A stretch of DNA of 64,000 nucleotides from assembly GCA_034509425.1 (NCBI GenBank), contig JAVTVJ010000371.1, forward strand, positions 248,001 through 312,000. The letters are read 5' to 3'. The DNA is from Eopsaltria australis (taxonomy: Eukaryota > Chordata > Aves > Passeriformes > Petroicidae). Below the pieces are notes generated by a model. It saw nothing but the letters and a program-made list of their open reading frames with translations. It was not told the DNA's origin and made no database searches. This document shows, piece by piece, positions 38,701 to 51,300 of this stretch (positions within the stretch are counted from its first letter, which is position 1; the number at the start of each line of letters is the position of its first letter). Position numbers and translations under genes: made by a program.

Positions 38701-41092
38701 GCCACACAACTGCCTGCTCTGTGTTTCCTGGAGAGTTTCTCCTTCAGCTACAGACAGCAGTTATTCTCCCAGACTGCGAGAGACTAGAACACAAATTTTC
38801 CTGGAAAACTCAGCAGTATAACAGAACATGTTTATCCCAGCCTTTCCACTTCAGCATGAGGCAGGACTTACTGCTTGCTGCACAGAGTACCAGGTGTCTG
38901 TGGCAGGCTGACACTAACACTGTGATTTCGTTAGAGCTGCATACAGTTTGCTAAGATCCAAGAACAAAGCCTTTCATAAGAGTGTGTAAGAAGTCTCTCT
39001 CCACTTGTACAACTCTGCAGGTGCTAGAATCAAGTCCAAAGGCATGGAGGGACCCTCCCTTCTCCTCCTCCCAAATGAATAAAGTTCCCTTAGCAGCAAG
39101 GCCTAATTACAAGCCCTTCTCCCTGACAGGCACATCAAACAGACAGACACAAACAAGACAGACTTTTGAACACACAAACCAGAGCCGGCTCAGGAGCCCC
39201 GAAGCCACAGTATTCAGGAGTATGAATTCCTCCGAGCAGAGGTGTTTAATGGACAAGCTGAAGATTACAGCAGTTAAGGTTAAAAAAAATAAACAGCATG
39301 TAATGAGACTTGCTGAACACACCAACTAGAGGCAATTCGCAAGGCGATATCCTGGAGTAATCTGGGAGATGAAAATCCAAACTTTGGATTGTTCAAGGCC
39401 AGAACAGCTGCCAGCCAACAGCCTGAGGTTCCTGCATAATAACTTGAAAGTGTTTGGCAATCAAAGAAACTTCTAGTTGCATGTATGAATTGCACAGTCG
39501 AGTCCATCAGCAATATAGGGCTTACAGCAGACCTAGTTTTGGTCTCATGAGGTGAACTCTAAGAATATTTCTATGGTGAAAAAAGGATACAGAAAAGCTC
39601 TACAGCAACACTCCAGCAGACGTAGCATGAGCTTGCAGCCTCCCAATACCTTCAAAGCCACTGTTTCCAGCATAGGCTGGCTGGGAACCAAACACTCTGC
39701 CTGGGTTCCGGATGCATTTTTCCTGTGTTGATACAGGGATGAGAAGTTGATTATGATCTAGCATCCTCCTCCTTTATCTCTGCAGACTGAGTTAATGGAT
39801 AGTACAAGGTATGGGATCATGACACTTACTTGGGAATCAGTTCTACCAGAGTTTCCAGGCAGCCCACCAGATTCATCTTCCATAGGCGCTTCAAACATTG
39901 TTCTACCTAGGAAAAAAGAAAATTCCTTTGGCTGCTGTTTTGAGAGACTGAGTGCCCTGGTCTAAGAACTGTCATTATATTAAATGACACCTTCTCTTTA
40001 TCAGTTTAACAGCCCAAACTGCAGGTTTGTAGGATGAGATGTTCTGGGATGTTTCTATTTCTGCACTATGATGAAAAACTTCCCTTCATCACTCTACAGA
40101 ATTAAGTGAAGCACAGGAGCAGGCCATGTTTAATTGGTGCAGCTGTATACAAAGGCCTTTACTACCAGCTGTCAAGAAGGAAAACACATAAAGAAATCAA
40201 GAAGGTAAGCATCATTCCTGCTCCATTTCAAAACATTTCAAAAGTTATTTAAATATGCTGACAACCTCTTTCCTGAAAAACTGGCAAGGTGTTCACATTT
40301 CATCTTAAAACAGAAAGTATCTAACAAAGTAGGCTCGGATTCTTATTCCCCCTCCCATTATTACAATTAGTTGACAATGATGTCCCTGTACTACTCATGT
40401 ATTCACAGGTATGGAATTGTACCTACTTCAGGTCTCAGCGTGAGTATCGCAGAGCAGGGCAGTAATATGGAAATTGCACTTGCTGCCCACAGCCAAGAAA
40501 CCCACTGGGCTCAGTGAGAGAACAACAATGCACGTGCTCCCAAACATTTTTTGCACGATGCTCCGGGCGCCAAGCGCTACTCCCCAGGCTTTTCAGGGAG
40601 TGGTGACCGGGGGCCGGCAGTTCCCAGCTGCGGGCTCGGCGCTCACCTGCTGCAGGGCCAGGTACGGCCGGTGCCGGAGCAGCCTGCTGTGGTACGCGTA
40701 GAGCACGGCGCGCAGGACGCGTCCCTCGGCGGCCAGGCCCGATCCCGACAGCCGCTTCCCGGCCGTGTGGCACCGCTGCCGCAGCACCGAAAGCAAACTC
40801 ACTGCGGGCGAGACCCGGGCATCGTCTCAGCGCCGGGCACCAGCACCGGGTACCGGGCACCGCCCCAGCGCCTGCCGCCGCTCCGGCCGCTCCTCCGGCT
40901 CCCCCCGACCGACCACCCACCGCAAAAGCCCAGGAGCGGCTTCAGACACCCCCCATCCCTCCTCGGCACCGCGCCGGGACCTGCGGGGTGCTGTGCCGGC
41001 AGCGGCACCGTGGCGCTGTTGGCGGGCCAGGGCACGTCCAGCCGGTTCCAGGGCGCGTCCCGCCCGTCCCACGCCGCCCTGGGCGCCGCCAT
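35767..41092 (-). CDS. NEPRO: NEPRO, nucleolus and neural progenitor protein
   Basis: Nucleolar protein associated with RNase P/MRP RNA processing and with keeping neural progenitors downstream of Notch. Minus-strand exons: 41092-40981, 40801-40647, 39906-39830, 39722-39591, 39257-39180, 38366-38005, 37347-37286, 36827-36607, 36160-35767; 1593 nt, 530 aa (human 567), all in phase. Recognisable blocks: PWNRLDVP near the start; VPSQPMLETVALKVLG and LMLRLLECCCRAFL (exon 4); SIKHLCSEEFILLN (exon 5); FTFPSDIGDFLG (221-232); KSNRLHHVEAQG (exon 8 end); basic LRARFCRRR; C-terminal DIDSIFATIGV. The C-terminal third is rich in Arg and Lys, suiting nucleolar RNA binding. Donors of exons 1, 4, 5 and 7 are weak (GTCCCG, GTATCC, GTTTGT, GTTTGT) but phase and homology support them. 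The start ATG sits in GCCGCCATC context read on minus (AAGATGGCGGC), a common CpG-island start. Confidence 0.95.
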
Positions 41093-41200
41093 CTTCCCGC
41101 TGCGCGCGGCGGGCGGGACCATCCGGGCGGGCCGGCGGGGAGAGGCGCGGGCCGCACCAAGTGAGCCCGCGGGGGTGCGGCACGGCGCTGATGCACTGCA
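40600..41200. promoter_or_regulatory. CpG island promoter of NEPRO
   Basis: CpG-dense DNA over NEPRO exons 1 and 2 and the sequence before them. The start codon is embedded in AAGATGGCGGC on the minus strand, a YY1-type motif often found at TATA-less starts. No plus-strand gene begins here, so I see no evidence that the island serves two genes. Confidence 0.75.
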
Positions 41201-42341
41201 TTCCCAAATGCCATAAGCGAGAAGGGAAATAAGCATAAATTATGAGTGTTATTCGCACTTTCTAAACCTCGCAATTCTCCAGCGTGTGCCTCGGGAACTG
41301 TGGCCATTGGGAACCAGCGCCGCAGCAGCTGAGTTGCTCCGTGAGGCGGTGCAGGGCTGTTCGTGGCGGTGACCCCAGCCCTCAGGCCTCAGCTGTGCCC
41401 GCCCGTGTTACAGAAACCCCTCAAAGTGCTGAAAACCTGCGTGATTGGCTTCACAACGGGAGCAATTCATATCCGGCCTAGAGGATGTAGTCTTAAGATG
41501 CACCCGGAAAGGTTCAGGTTGGACATTATGAAGAATTTCTTCACAGAAATGGTGGTTAGGCATTGGAATGGGCTGCCCAGGGAGATGATGGAGTCACCGT
41601 CCTTGGGGGTGTTTAAGGAAAGAGCGGATGTGGCCCTCGGTGCCAGGCTGTAGCTGGCACTGGTGTTCGGTCACAGGTCGGACTCAATGATCTCAGAGGT
41701 CTTTTCCCACCCAGCTGATCCTGTGATCCTGGGATACCGGCGTTCTGAGCAAGGAAGGGCCTTGCTGCTCACACCCCGTCTGGCCGTCCCGATCCCTCCA
41801 TGCTCCTAGTCCCTTCTGCTGGGATTTGCTGTGGCAGGAACAGCGAGCCACTGCAGGTGACCATGGAGTTGACCACTGTAATTTATTAGTGCTGTTGGAA
41901 TAGTTTCCTATCAAAATGATTTTTGTGGTGTTCTGAGTTCTCCTCCCTCAAGCGCAAGACATTTCCTGCCTCTTTCCCTTCCTGCCTGAAGTTGAATGTA
42001 CTCTTTTCCTGCTTGCAAACATTGGTATAATTAATATATTTGCTAGAAATGAGGGAGATAAATTGAGCGCAATTTTTGTACACTCTTACCTTCTCTTGAT
42101 GCCATTTTGTTGTACACTTACTCTGTTGTTTTAAGAAATCTCATACAAATACAGATAAAGTCATGTCCCTTTAAAAAGACCAAGCAAAAATTGGCATTAA
42201 TGGTTGCACCTGTAGGGAAGAGAGATAAGAGCAAACCAAGAGGCAGGACTGATAAAAGGCTGCCGTGAGCACTTGCCTATCCTGAAAAAGGGAGTGTTAA
42301 GCTCCCTAGGTTAAGAGTGGAGGTTGGGGGCAAAAGGAAAC
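41200..42341. other. intergenic between NEPRO and the SPIRE-like gene
   Basis: About 1.1 kb between two divergently placed genes, containing one CR1 3' fragment. No CpG island lies at the SPIRE-like start and no clear TATA box was picked out, so its promoter and any 5' non-coding exon are undefined. Confidence 0.5.
41506..41735 (+). repeat. CR1 LINE 3' fragment, sense
   Basis: Contains GGTTCAGGTTGGACATTATG, TTCTTCACAGAAATGGTGGT, GGAATGGGCTGCCCAGGGAG and a 3' end near GGACTCAATGATCTCAGAGG and GATCCTGTGATCCT. This is the terminal about 230 bp of a CR1 copy. Confidence 0.9.
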
Positions 42342-45300
42342 ATGGAGCCTCCAGGGTTTGAGCAGAGGATCACACAGGTCTCTCTAGCTGAGCTTCTGAG
42401 GTGTTTTGAATGTCCTATAAGTGAGGAGCAAGCCTGGGCTATCTGCTTTCAGTGTTGCAGAAAAATAGAGCAGTTGACTCAGGGGCTGTGCCCACCACTC
42501 CATTCTGTGTTCATAAAAGGTTCTGGGAGCATCTTTATCCATGCTGATGGTACTGCTTCCTTCAAGGTCTACCGCAAGTCTGGTAAGAGCATAGGTACCT
42601 GCAGGTGCCGAGGGTTGTTCCCATAATAGGCTGAAATGTGGGGACAAAGTAGGGGAAATTTCTTTTCCTCTGTTTTTTTGTTTTTCTTTTCTCTGTATGT
42701 TGTCATGAAGCTACTCTCATGCCTATACTTCATTTCAGAGGACTGCAGATGAGTGGTAATACAGACATATGATCTGCTAATTTCTCTAGTTGTGCTCTTG
42801 TTGAGTCATTTGGTTCTGGGGAATAGCTATGATGAAAGCCTTCTAGCACTTATGTTATTTGAAATAAATAGTCTGAGGCTTTGTTATATGTACTGCTCTG
42901 TTCATCTTCCAGTGTATGGTTCTTTTGTTATGGTAACTCTCACAGCAGATTTATGATTGGTACTTTCCCTTTTTTTGGTTACTATGTGTAGCCAGCAAGT
43001 GGCAACAAGTCTGTTATGTAGGGCTTGGTTGGGCTGCAGCAGAGGTCAGTGCTTGGCTCACTCTTCAGGGACTAGAGTAGTAAAGAATAAAGACAAAGAT
43101 TCTGTGCCTCCCCTGTGGTTGGGTATCAATTAGCAAACAACAAAATGCAGCAGCTGTTACTTTGGGCTAATGCTCACAATAATAGGAGTCTCCTATATTG
43201 CTTTCCAGGACTCCCCAAATACAGGCCTGCTTTCCCCAGGTGGGACTGACTTTAGTCAGAGGAGTTAGTTACCTTATTAAAAAGAATGCTTCCTGTTCCC
43301 ATCTCTTGAGAAGGGTTCTAAAAGCTGTTTATCAATGCCTGTACAGCTGTCTTTCTTTCCTAAACCTTGTTTTTCCCTTTCAGATGTTGGCAGCATTCAG
43401 CAGTCAGAGGACAAGGTAAGCCTGTGTCTTTACCTTCATTATATGTGCATATATAATCCTTCTGTAGTAGAAGGCTAGCTCAGGAGATGCAGATGTCTTG
43501 GGAAACTATCAAGGTGCTTAAATTTGCTGTGCCCTGTGAGAGTGACTCCCCTGCAACCTGGAAAGGAAACAAAATGCTTGGACTGAATTCAAGTAAGACA
43601 ATGGGACTGGGAAACAATGTGTGCAGATGCTGTCTACTGTGGAATAGGCCAGAGTCTTGGTGTCTTAATAACAGATATCTTTGGGGTGCCAGTTAAAGCC
43701 ATTTAAAAGCTTTAAAACAGCTTAAATGGGGGGTATCTCTCACCCTGAGAGATGTTCTCAGTCCTCAGGAGCAGAGGAGGGTACACACATGGCTGGAAAG
43801 TGACAGCTGTGATGTTCTCCACAATGCTGTGTGCTGCATTGCTTCCTTGGTCTCTGCAGCTGTTGGAATACTTGGGAGTGGTGATCTATGAAGCCCTGGA
43901 CTGGGGAATCGCCAGCCAAGTGGAGCGAGAGCTGAGCAAGCCTTTGGAGAAACTGCTGTGCCTCATGTTGAAACTGGATGAGGAGGCAGTGAAGCCACCA
44001 GTCACCCTGCAGGATGTTATCAAGGTTTCCTTCTTCCCACTTATAGTCAATATAGTAGCTTTAAAGGAGTTGGTGGAATGGTGCTGTTAACCAAGAGGCA
44101 AGACCCTTTCTGGGAAAACGCTGGGTGGGCTGTTGGAGGACAGAGTGGGAACATTGGCTTTCCCATCAGAGGGAAAAGGCAAAACCATTTTAGATGTTTG
44201 TAAGTGCCCATGGGAAAGAATTAAGAAGGAAGACTGAGCATGGCTCTCCCACAGCTGTGTTTACAAAGTCCTTCTGTGTACAGTCTTCAAATTCAATACC
44301 TATGGATATTGAAAACATTCACTTGCCATAGTATTTGGCTTCTGCAAAGGCTGGGATTTGAATGTCTCAACTCAAACAGATATTTTTCTCTCAGCCGTAA
44401 TTTAAAGGTGTGAGAAACTTCCCATCCCTCTGATCAGAGCAGGGAAAAAGAACAGGGCAAGTGACTCCACCTGCTGTGGGTTGCTGTTCTTTGAACTGGA
44501 GGCTTCCCCTTTCAGGTTCTTGTTTCAAAGCACACCTTATGGAAAACAAGATGTCCAGTCTTTTATGTACAGTAATGGAAGCAGCTGTGTAATTTGTGTA
44601 TCTTCCTTCTTTGTTCTTCTGTATCTGCAACAGAAAAAAAATATAAAGGGGCAGTGAAGAAGTTTAATTTTTAACCATGGATTGAGAAAAACAGAATCTT
44701 GCTTTGTTCCATCCTACCATGGTTTTTTTTAAATTTCAAGATCTTTTTTCAATAGCTGCACTTCTTTCAGGCCTGTGAGGAGCACTTGTCCAGGCCTTCT
44801 GAGGCTACTAGCCATTATGAAATGACCTGTAGGAGTCTCTTTACTGAATATGTGGAACTTCAGAAGCTTGTGGCCATCACCCAGACCTCCAAAGAGGTAC
44901 ATTTAAGATTATCCATTAACTGCTATTCCCTCTACCTTCACATACTCACCAAGTACTGAAGTAACCCTCTCATTGCACTAGAAATGGAGCACCTGGATGA
45001 AGGTCTGTTTTCATAATGTGAATAGCTGCTGTCTCTGCACTATTTTTATTTATTGTAGCATTTGAAAGTTTAGGGGTTTGGAGCTCGTAGGTTTATCAGA
45101 TAAATATTAGTAATTTTTGCTGGATAGATAGGAAGTCACTGAAGAGTGTAAAGTGATGACCTCATGTGCTTGCTTCTCAGAGACTGAGAAAAATGGATGT
45201 GGAAGATTGGGTGGAAAATCCTGTTCAAAAGAAGAAAACCCTTGGTGTAAGAGATTTATTTTCCTCATTATAGGGAACTGGGACTTTTTGGTCAGCGTTG

Positions 45301-48300
45301 GCTCTCTGAGGCTTTCCATTGATTCTTCTATGAAAAACAGAGCTTGAACACAAACTGCCTAAGTTGTTCAGGAGCCTGAGTAGTTAAAGACTTGTTTGCA
45401 AATCAAGCTGGGGAGTGAACTGGAAGTTAAACTATTTCATATGTCAACCTTACGTGGACTTCTCTTCTACCCAAAGATTGTCTTTGTGGTCCAACTTAAA
45501 CCACTTCTAAAAATGAAGTTGGAGGCAGTCTTTGGAGTAAGTGCCCACAAGTAGTTTTGCAGGCTGTTTCTTCCCGCAAATGAGCCCCAAATTCCAGCTC
45601 TTGGCAGGAACTGACACCTGCCAAAACCAGTCTGTTCCTTTGTCATAGCTGGACTGAAAACTCCCAGAAAAAGCTTCTGTTGTTGGTAGTCCTGGGGTGG
45701 ACTAATTCACTCTTATTATGTGGGATCTCTGTTGGTCAGGACTGGCAGGGACTGAAGGCTGGTAGCGCTGTCCATCTTTGTGGTTGTGCAGCTCCAGCAG
45801 CTCAAACAAAGGGGTGAAGGGGTGAAGAAAGGAGATGTCACTCCTACCTTCAGTGCGCTGCCTTTCTTGTCCTTGCCTTCTGTCCTTCCATAGACGTTGG
45901 ACTGTTGCAGGGAAAGCAACTCACTGTGCTCTTTTCAAGGCCCTACACAGTCAGGGCTCAATCAGAAACAAATAGCTCTTCAGGCTGGAGCTCTGCCCAG
46001 CATAAACAAATGCTCTGTAGTCTGGAGTCTGTGGAGACAAACAGCAAGCCCCGAGAGACTTGTGGACTCTCTCCCTTTGTCTAAATAGCACTTGCTTTGA
46101 AGCGTGCTCAAACTATTCGTATGAAAATGTTTGTGAAATGTGTGTTTGGGCATATTCTCAATTTTGTGATCTATTAAAATAAACTGGCAAGCTATCTCAA
46201 ACCACAAACTCATCAACTGCTATAGCTCTTTTCTGCAGGGAATACATGAATAAATACATGGGCTCTGCTGTGTGGCCTGAAGGCCAGTGTATTTGGCCTC
46301 TGCTCCTTCAGGAGGCATGAATTCCGAATGTTGGATGTCTGTTGCGAATCCTCTGCCTCTAGTTTCCAAGTCCCTAAGCACCAGTTGATTGCATTGCTCT
46401 GACAAACTCTTGAGTTTAAAATAACCAGGATGCCAGCTTCTGTGGGATCCCACAGATTAGAGCCAATGTCTTGAGTGGTGCTAAGCAGGTAATGTGCTCT
46501 ATGGACCACACTTTTTCATGTGGACTGATGCAAAACAGATCTGAAATGCAGACCACAGCCTGACCGCGTGCAGGGTTGTACAGTTTCCACAGAGCTTAGC
46601 TGTACATGCCCCAAGTTGGTATTCACCTTGAATTCTAAGCACTGAGATTTGTTAGAAACACAGCTGTCTTACCACTCACCTGTTGAACTCAAGGCAATGG
46701 ATTTAGAGTGTTGTGGCATTTTGTATTGTATTGCATAGGTTGTGGAAAGTTTAGGTGGCTTTTGACAATACGTGGGATGGCACAAGTAGAATAACTGCAG
46801 GGATCCCGTCGGTGGGGAAATAAAAGCATGAGTGATAATGATGTCACCAGCATCTGAAATATGTTTTGGGTGTGCAAGTGGCTCTGAAATGGCCAGCTGA
46901 AGGCAATTCTTATCCCCAAACTAATGTGGCAATATTACAGTACAGAAGTCTCATTTTAGGTCATGTCGCTCAGTCAAGTTCAGTTACTATGTGAAATACA
47001 TCTCCATAAAGTGCAAATATCTTGAAATAAGCTCTTTCAAAAGTCTCTAGTACTGATAGTTTGCCCAGAGACTTTTGTGTGCTCTCCCATGCAGTATTAA
47101 ATGTAGTCTAGGAGATATGGCTAGTGTTTGGTCATTCTTTGAGGGTTCTAGTTCTCTGGAGTTCAGGTATGACTGTACCAAAGCCAGGCTAAAACAATCC
47201 AACAAAAATATGTCTTCTTGAAGGCAGCCATCAGTCAGAGCTTGCATAAGACTCCTCTGGTATTATACCAAGATATCTGAAGGGATAAGTTGAGCAAACA
47301 TGTTTCACGCTGTAAGTAGAAAAGAGAGAGAAGCCTAAGTCAGATACTTTGTTCTGAGGCAGTTTTCTAAAATATTTTGCTTCCCTTTCGCTGTTTATAA
47401 TACAATTACTTGTTCTTACTCAATTTGCCACTGGGATCCAGATAAGCTGTTGATTTAGCACTTCCATTACAGCGTTGTCTAAACATGCTTTTGAGTAGAT
47501 TACTTTTTTTTCCTGTCTTTAACTTTTATTGGGTTATGCTGCGTGCCTGAACATCCTCAGATACTAGTACAGAAACAGGATGAGTAGATGTTAGGGTTTT
47601 TAGCTTGTGTCTTCAGGCTGAGACTGCTAACCTATGCTGCTGTTAAGTATGAGATCCCTTCCCACTTGTCTTCCTCTTTTGTTCCTGGGCACTTCACCCT
47701 TGGTTTCTGAAAATTTAGAGGATGTTAATGGCAAGATTTGAAATTTCATTCCCAGTGTTTCCTAGGATACAGTAATATGAAAACACTCTGGCACCTGGTG
47801 CACTTGCAGATACAAAATGGGTCTATTTATTTACCTGGCAGCAAAAGCTGTATTTTGCTGAAGTACATCCATAAAGTTAATGACAAAATTTGGGAATGAG
47901 TCTGGTGAGCCAGCTACAACTTTCCTTGTTGTAAATTAACTTCTGCAAAGAAAAGCAATTCTCTGCTTTGGTACTGCACCCTGATCTGGAAGTGAGCAGA
48001 AGGGCATGTTAAGGACACAATTCTGTGTTTCTGAGTGACTTCAGCTGCAAAGTGTGCCATGTTACATGGAGGGAGGGGAAGCTGCTCTGTGAGTTCCAGC
48101 CAGCTACTGACTTGACCCTTGCTGGTTTCCCTAAGGCATCCCTGTGGCCCAGTGTCATCTGTGAGCTGAAGACTGGTGTGAAGCTGCGCAAGGTTGCGGA
48201 GCGCCCACGACGTTGTGTGTCTCCAAAAGAGCGCATTCGCTCTCCCTATGAGCTACTTCTGGATGACATTCAGCACAAGAGGTACACCCTGCGGAAGGTG

Positions 48301-51300
48301 AGTGACTGGAGTCAACAGGCAACTTCGGAAACATCTGCTCTACTTCATTTCTGAGAAGTATGTGTTGAGATCTCTTCTCCAAAGGTTTGCCTTTCTCAAA
48401 GGTACATCCATGTTGTCTGGGGCTCCCTCTCAGCTGTAGCTCAACATTAGATCACCCTGTTTGTCCACCCAAGCGCTACATTTCCAGTAACTTTTTAAGT
48501 CCATAGTAGCCACGGTTTCATGAAGTGGGATAGGAAACCTCTTCTCCCTCCAGGGTCAACCATTCTTTTCCCTGCAGCAGTTACTCTGCCCTGCACACAA
48601 CAGTTTCCTGGAACACACGCTTGCTTGTGCTTTCCACCTTGGGCACTTCTGTCCCTCCAGGCTCCTTGAGCTGAGCTGGGCCAGGCATCCTTACTTGTTA
48701 CCTTGCTGTCCCAGATGCTGTGGTGTGTATGCAAGTGCAAAATCACTCTTGAGACAGTTCTCTGCTCAGCCTCAGGCAGAGGCCTCTGGGCACTCAGCTA
48801 CTGCAGGAGTTTTGTCAGGGTATAAAATGTTGAGCCCCTCTCAGGGAGGAGTGGAGACTTCCACCTTCACCACTTGATTGTTAAAATGACCAGATACAAA
48901 AACATCTGGGGTGTCTCTAAGGGCCTGTGATGCTCTTTGCTTGCTGCAGCTTGAGCTGGGAATGATGAGCAGATCTAAAACCTTGGCACAAGGCCTTGTG
49001 GCATTGGCGTGCTTTGCAAACAGACGTCTTGGCAGAAGATGAGACACAACTCTTCTTGTAATAAAGAGTGGTATTAGAAAAAGTGAAAACTTTGCATACT
49101 GCACTAGACATCAGCTTTTTTCCCTCTTTGTTGGTGCTGTTAAAGTGTAGCAGGTTTAAAAGCTTCAACTAAACCGTGCACCTCTATAAAATCCCAGCTC
49201 TTGCTTGGCTTGACTGTGGCTCCAGCCTCAGGTAATGCTATGTCATGTGTTTGGAGATGATATCTTGATGGATATGTAAATTAATAGTATTGGAAAGGAG
49301 ACAGTGCATAATAACTAACTTGAATTCCTTGCAATGTACTGTGTATCAATGCACTGTGCAGTACAGAACCATAACTCAAGGTGGCATGATGAACTGGGTC
49401 TTGATTTTCTTTTTCCCCCCACTTCCCTTTTTTCTTTTTTGGTAACTTTTTCTTTGGTCTACGAGAAGCACAAACATGTTTGAAGAGTAGTAGTCAGAAA
49501 TGCTGAAAGAAAGCAGAGTGCTACTGCTCAGGTCTTTGTGAAGGCTCTTAAACTAGGCTTTCCCCATCTGCAAAGCTATTTTAAAGCTTCTCTAGCAAAC
49601 AGTGGTCTAATTTGCAAATGAATGAAAGCACAGCTAGTGTGGGAAGCTGTAGCGTTGTTCTACCTGCACTCCCACGTGTTCTGAAGTTGTACACACAAGT
49701 GCAAGTAAATGGCACAGCCTCAAAATATGAATAAGTGAACAAAGCAGCTAAAGACATGCATGTGCAATTGATTTTTTTTGTCAGTTCTCTCCTGTGCAGC
49801 AAGCACAGGACTTGATGCTTCACATGAATATCTGCCGTGCAATTCTATCTTGCTATTGTTCCTAGTTTATGTCGGGCTGTAAGCCAGTCTCTGGGACTCT
49901 GGCTTAGGCATACAGCTGCCTGCTGCTACAGTTCTTGTTGCAGTCTTGTTAACCCATTCAATTGCTCTCCTCCCTGGAGCTGAGCTTTTACTGATGAATA
50001 TGATGTGACCATGGTGCTTGTTGGCAGCACTCCTGATATTAATATCTGAGTGCAGTGTTTTCTAGCAGCTTCTCAGAGCAGTTCATGAGCTGCTGGGGCT
50101 AGAAGGCTTTGTGCTCCTTGTGCAAGCCTCTAAGGGCTGTGCAGTACTTCTGATTGCCTCTGGTTTGCCATGGGCAAATCTTTCCCTATCAAAACCCCAT
50201 GTTAGGAAACATCATTATTCTACACTTCCCAATTCCTTGTTTTGTTTTGTGGGGATTTTTTGTTTGTTTTCTGGGGGTTTTGTTTGTTTAGGGTTCGGTT
50301 TTTTTTTTTAGGTGGGGTTTTTTTGTTTGTTTTGGGGCTTTTTGTTTTGTTTTTTAATGCCTTCCTCACCTCTCCTGTTCCCAACTCCTGACTTATATCA
50401 ATCACTGTGCCACTGAATGGCAGGGTGTACAAGGAGCAGAGAAAGAACTATTTCTTACGCATCACTTGTGCTCTTTCAGGTGACCATCAAGCAAAAACAC
50501 AGGGCCCCCAAAGTTGATGTAGCTGCTCCCAAGCCTCATCTAAAGCCGGTAGGTGACCTGGTGCTCCATCTGGTGATGGCAAAACAAGGTAATTCTGGAG
50601 GTAACAGGACATTTTGAAGGAATATAAAGCTAATACCTTAGCTATTGGTTTGTATTTGGGAGGGGGTTGTATTAACCATACTTAATTTTTGAATAGACCC
50701 TCCTGCCAAATATGGGAAAATGGGAGTTGACATCTTTGTAGAAGAAAGATGATCAATCTTCCTACTTCCTCCACTGCTTCTTTAATTTGCAACATTTTGT
50801 GATCTTGAAAGAAGTCCTGGAGTTCTTGATTTCAAATTTGAGAGTCACTAAAATATTCTGCTATGCATAGTGCTGAAGGGTGTCTCATGTGCAGGGCCCA
50901 GTGCCCTCCTGGGTGACAAGCACTTGTAAAACAGTGTCATTGCTGATGCAGTGGTTCTGTCACCACTGGTCTCCTTGCCCTGTCCAATGGCTCTTTGTGG
51001 TGCTATGCTTTGCCTGCAGATGTTGAAGGTGAGGCTGAAACAGTGTGTTCCACAGAAGCCCAGCTGGCATGAACAGCTCATGGCAGAAATAAAACAACCA
51101 CCAAAGCTTTGGGCGGCAGCAGCAGCACAAGAAAAGGGGAGCAGGCCCAGAGGTACCTGCTATAGAGTGACCTAACAAGCAAGTGAAGTCAGCATTGGCT
51201 AAAAATAATTGATGACCTTGGAAATGAAAGCCCACTAATCTTTGCAATAACATTTGTAATGTAAGGGGTGGGGAAGAATTCAGATTTTGTGTGATAGAGG

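Noticed and set aside
40551..41307. Plus- and minus-strand open frames of 120-221 codons around the NEPRO start
   Set aside because: Products of CpG-island composition; only the two spliced NEPRO exons have homology.
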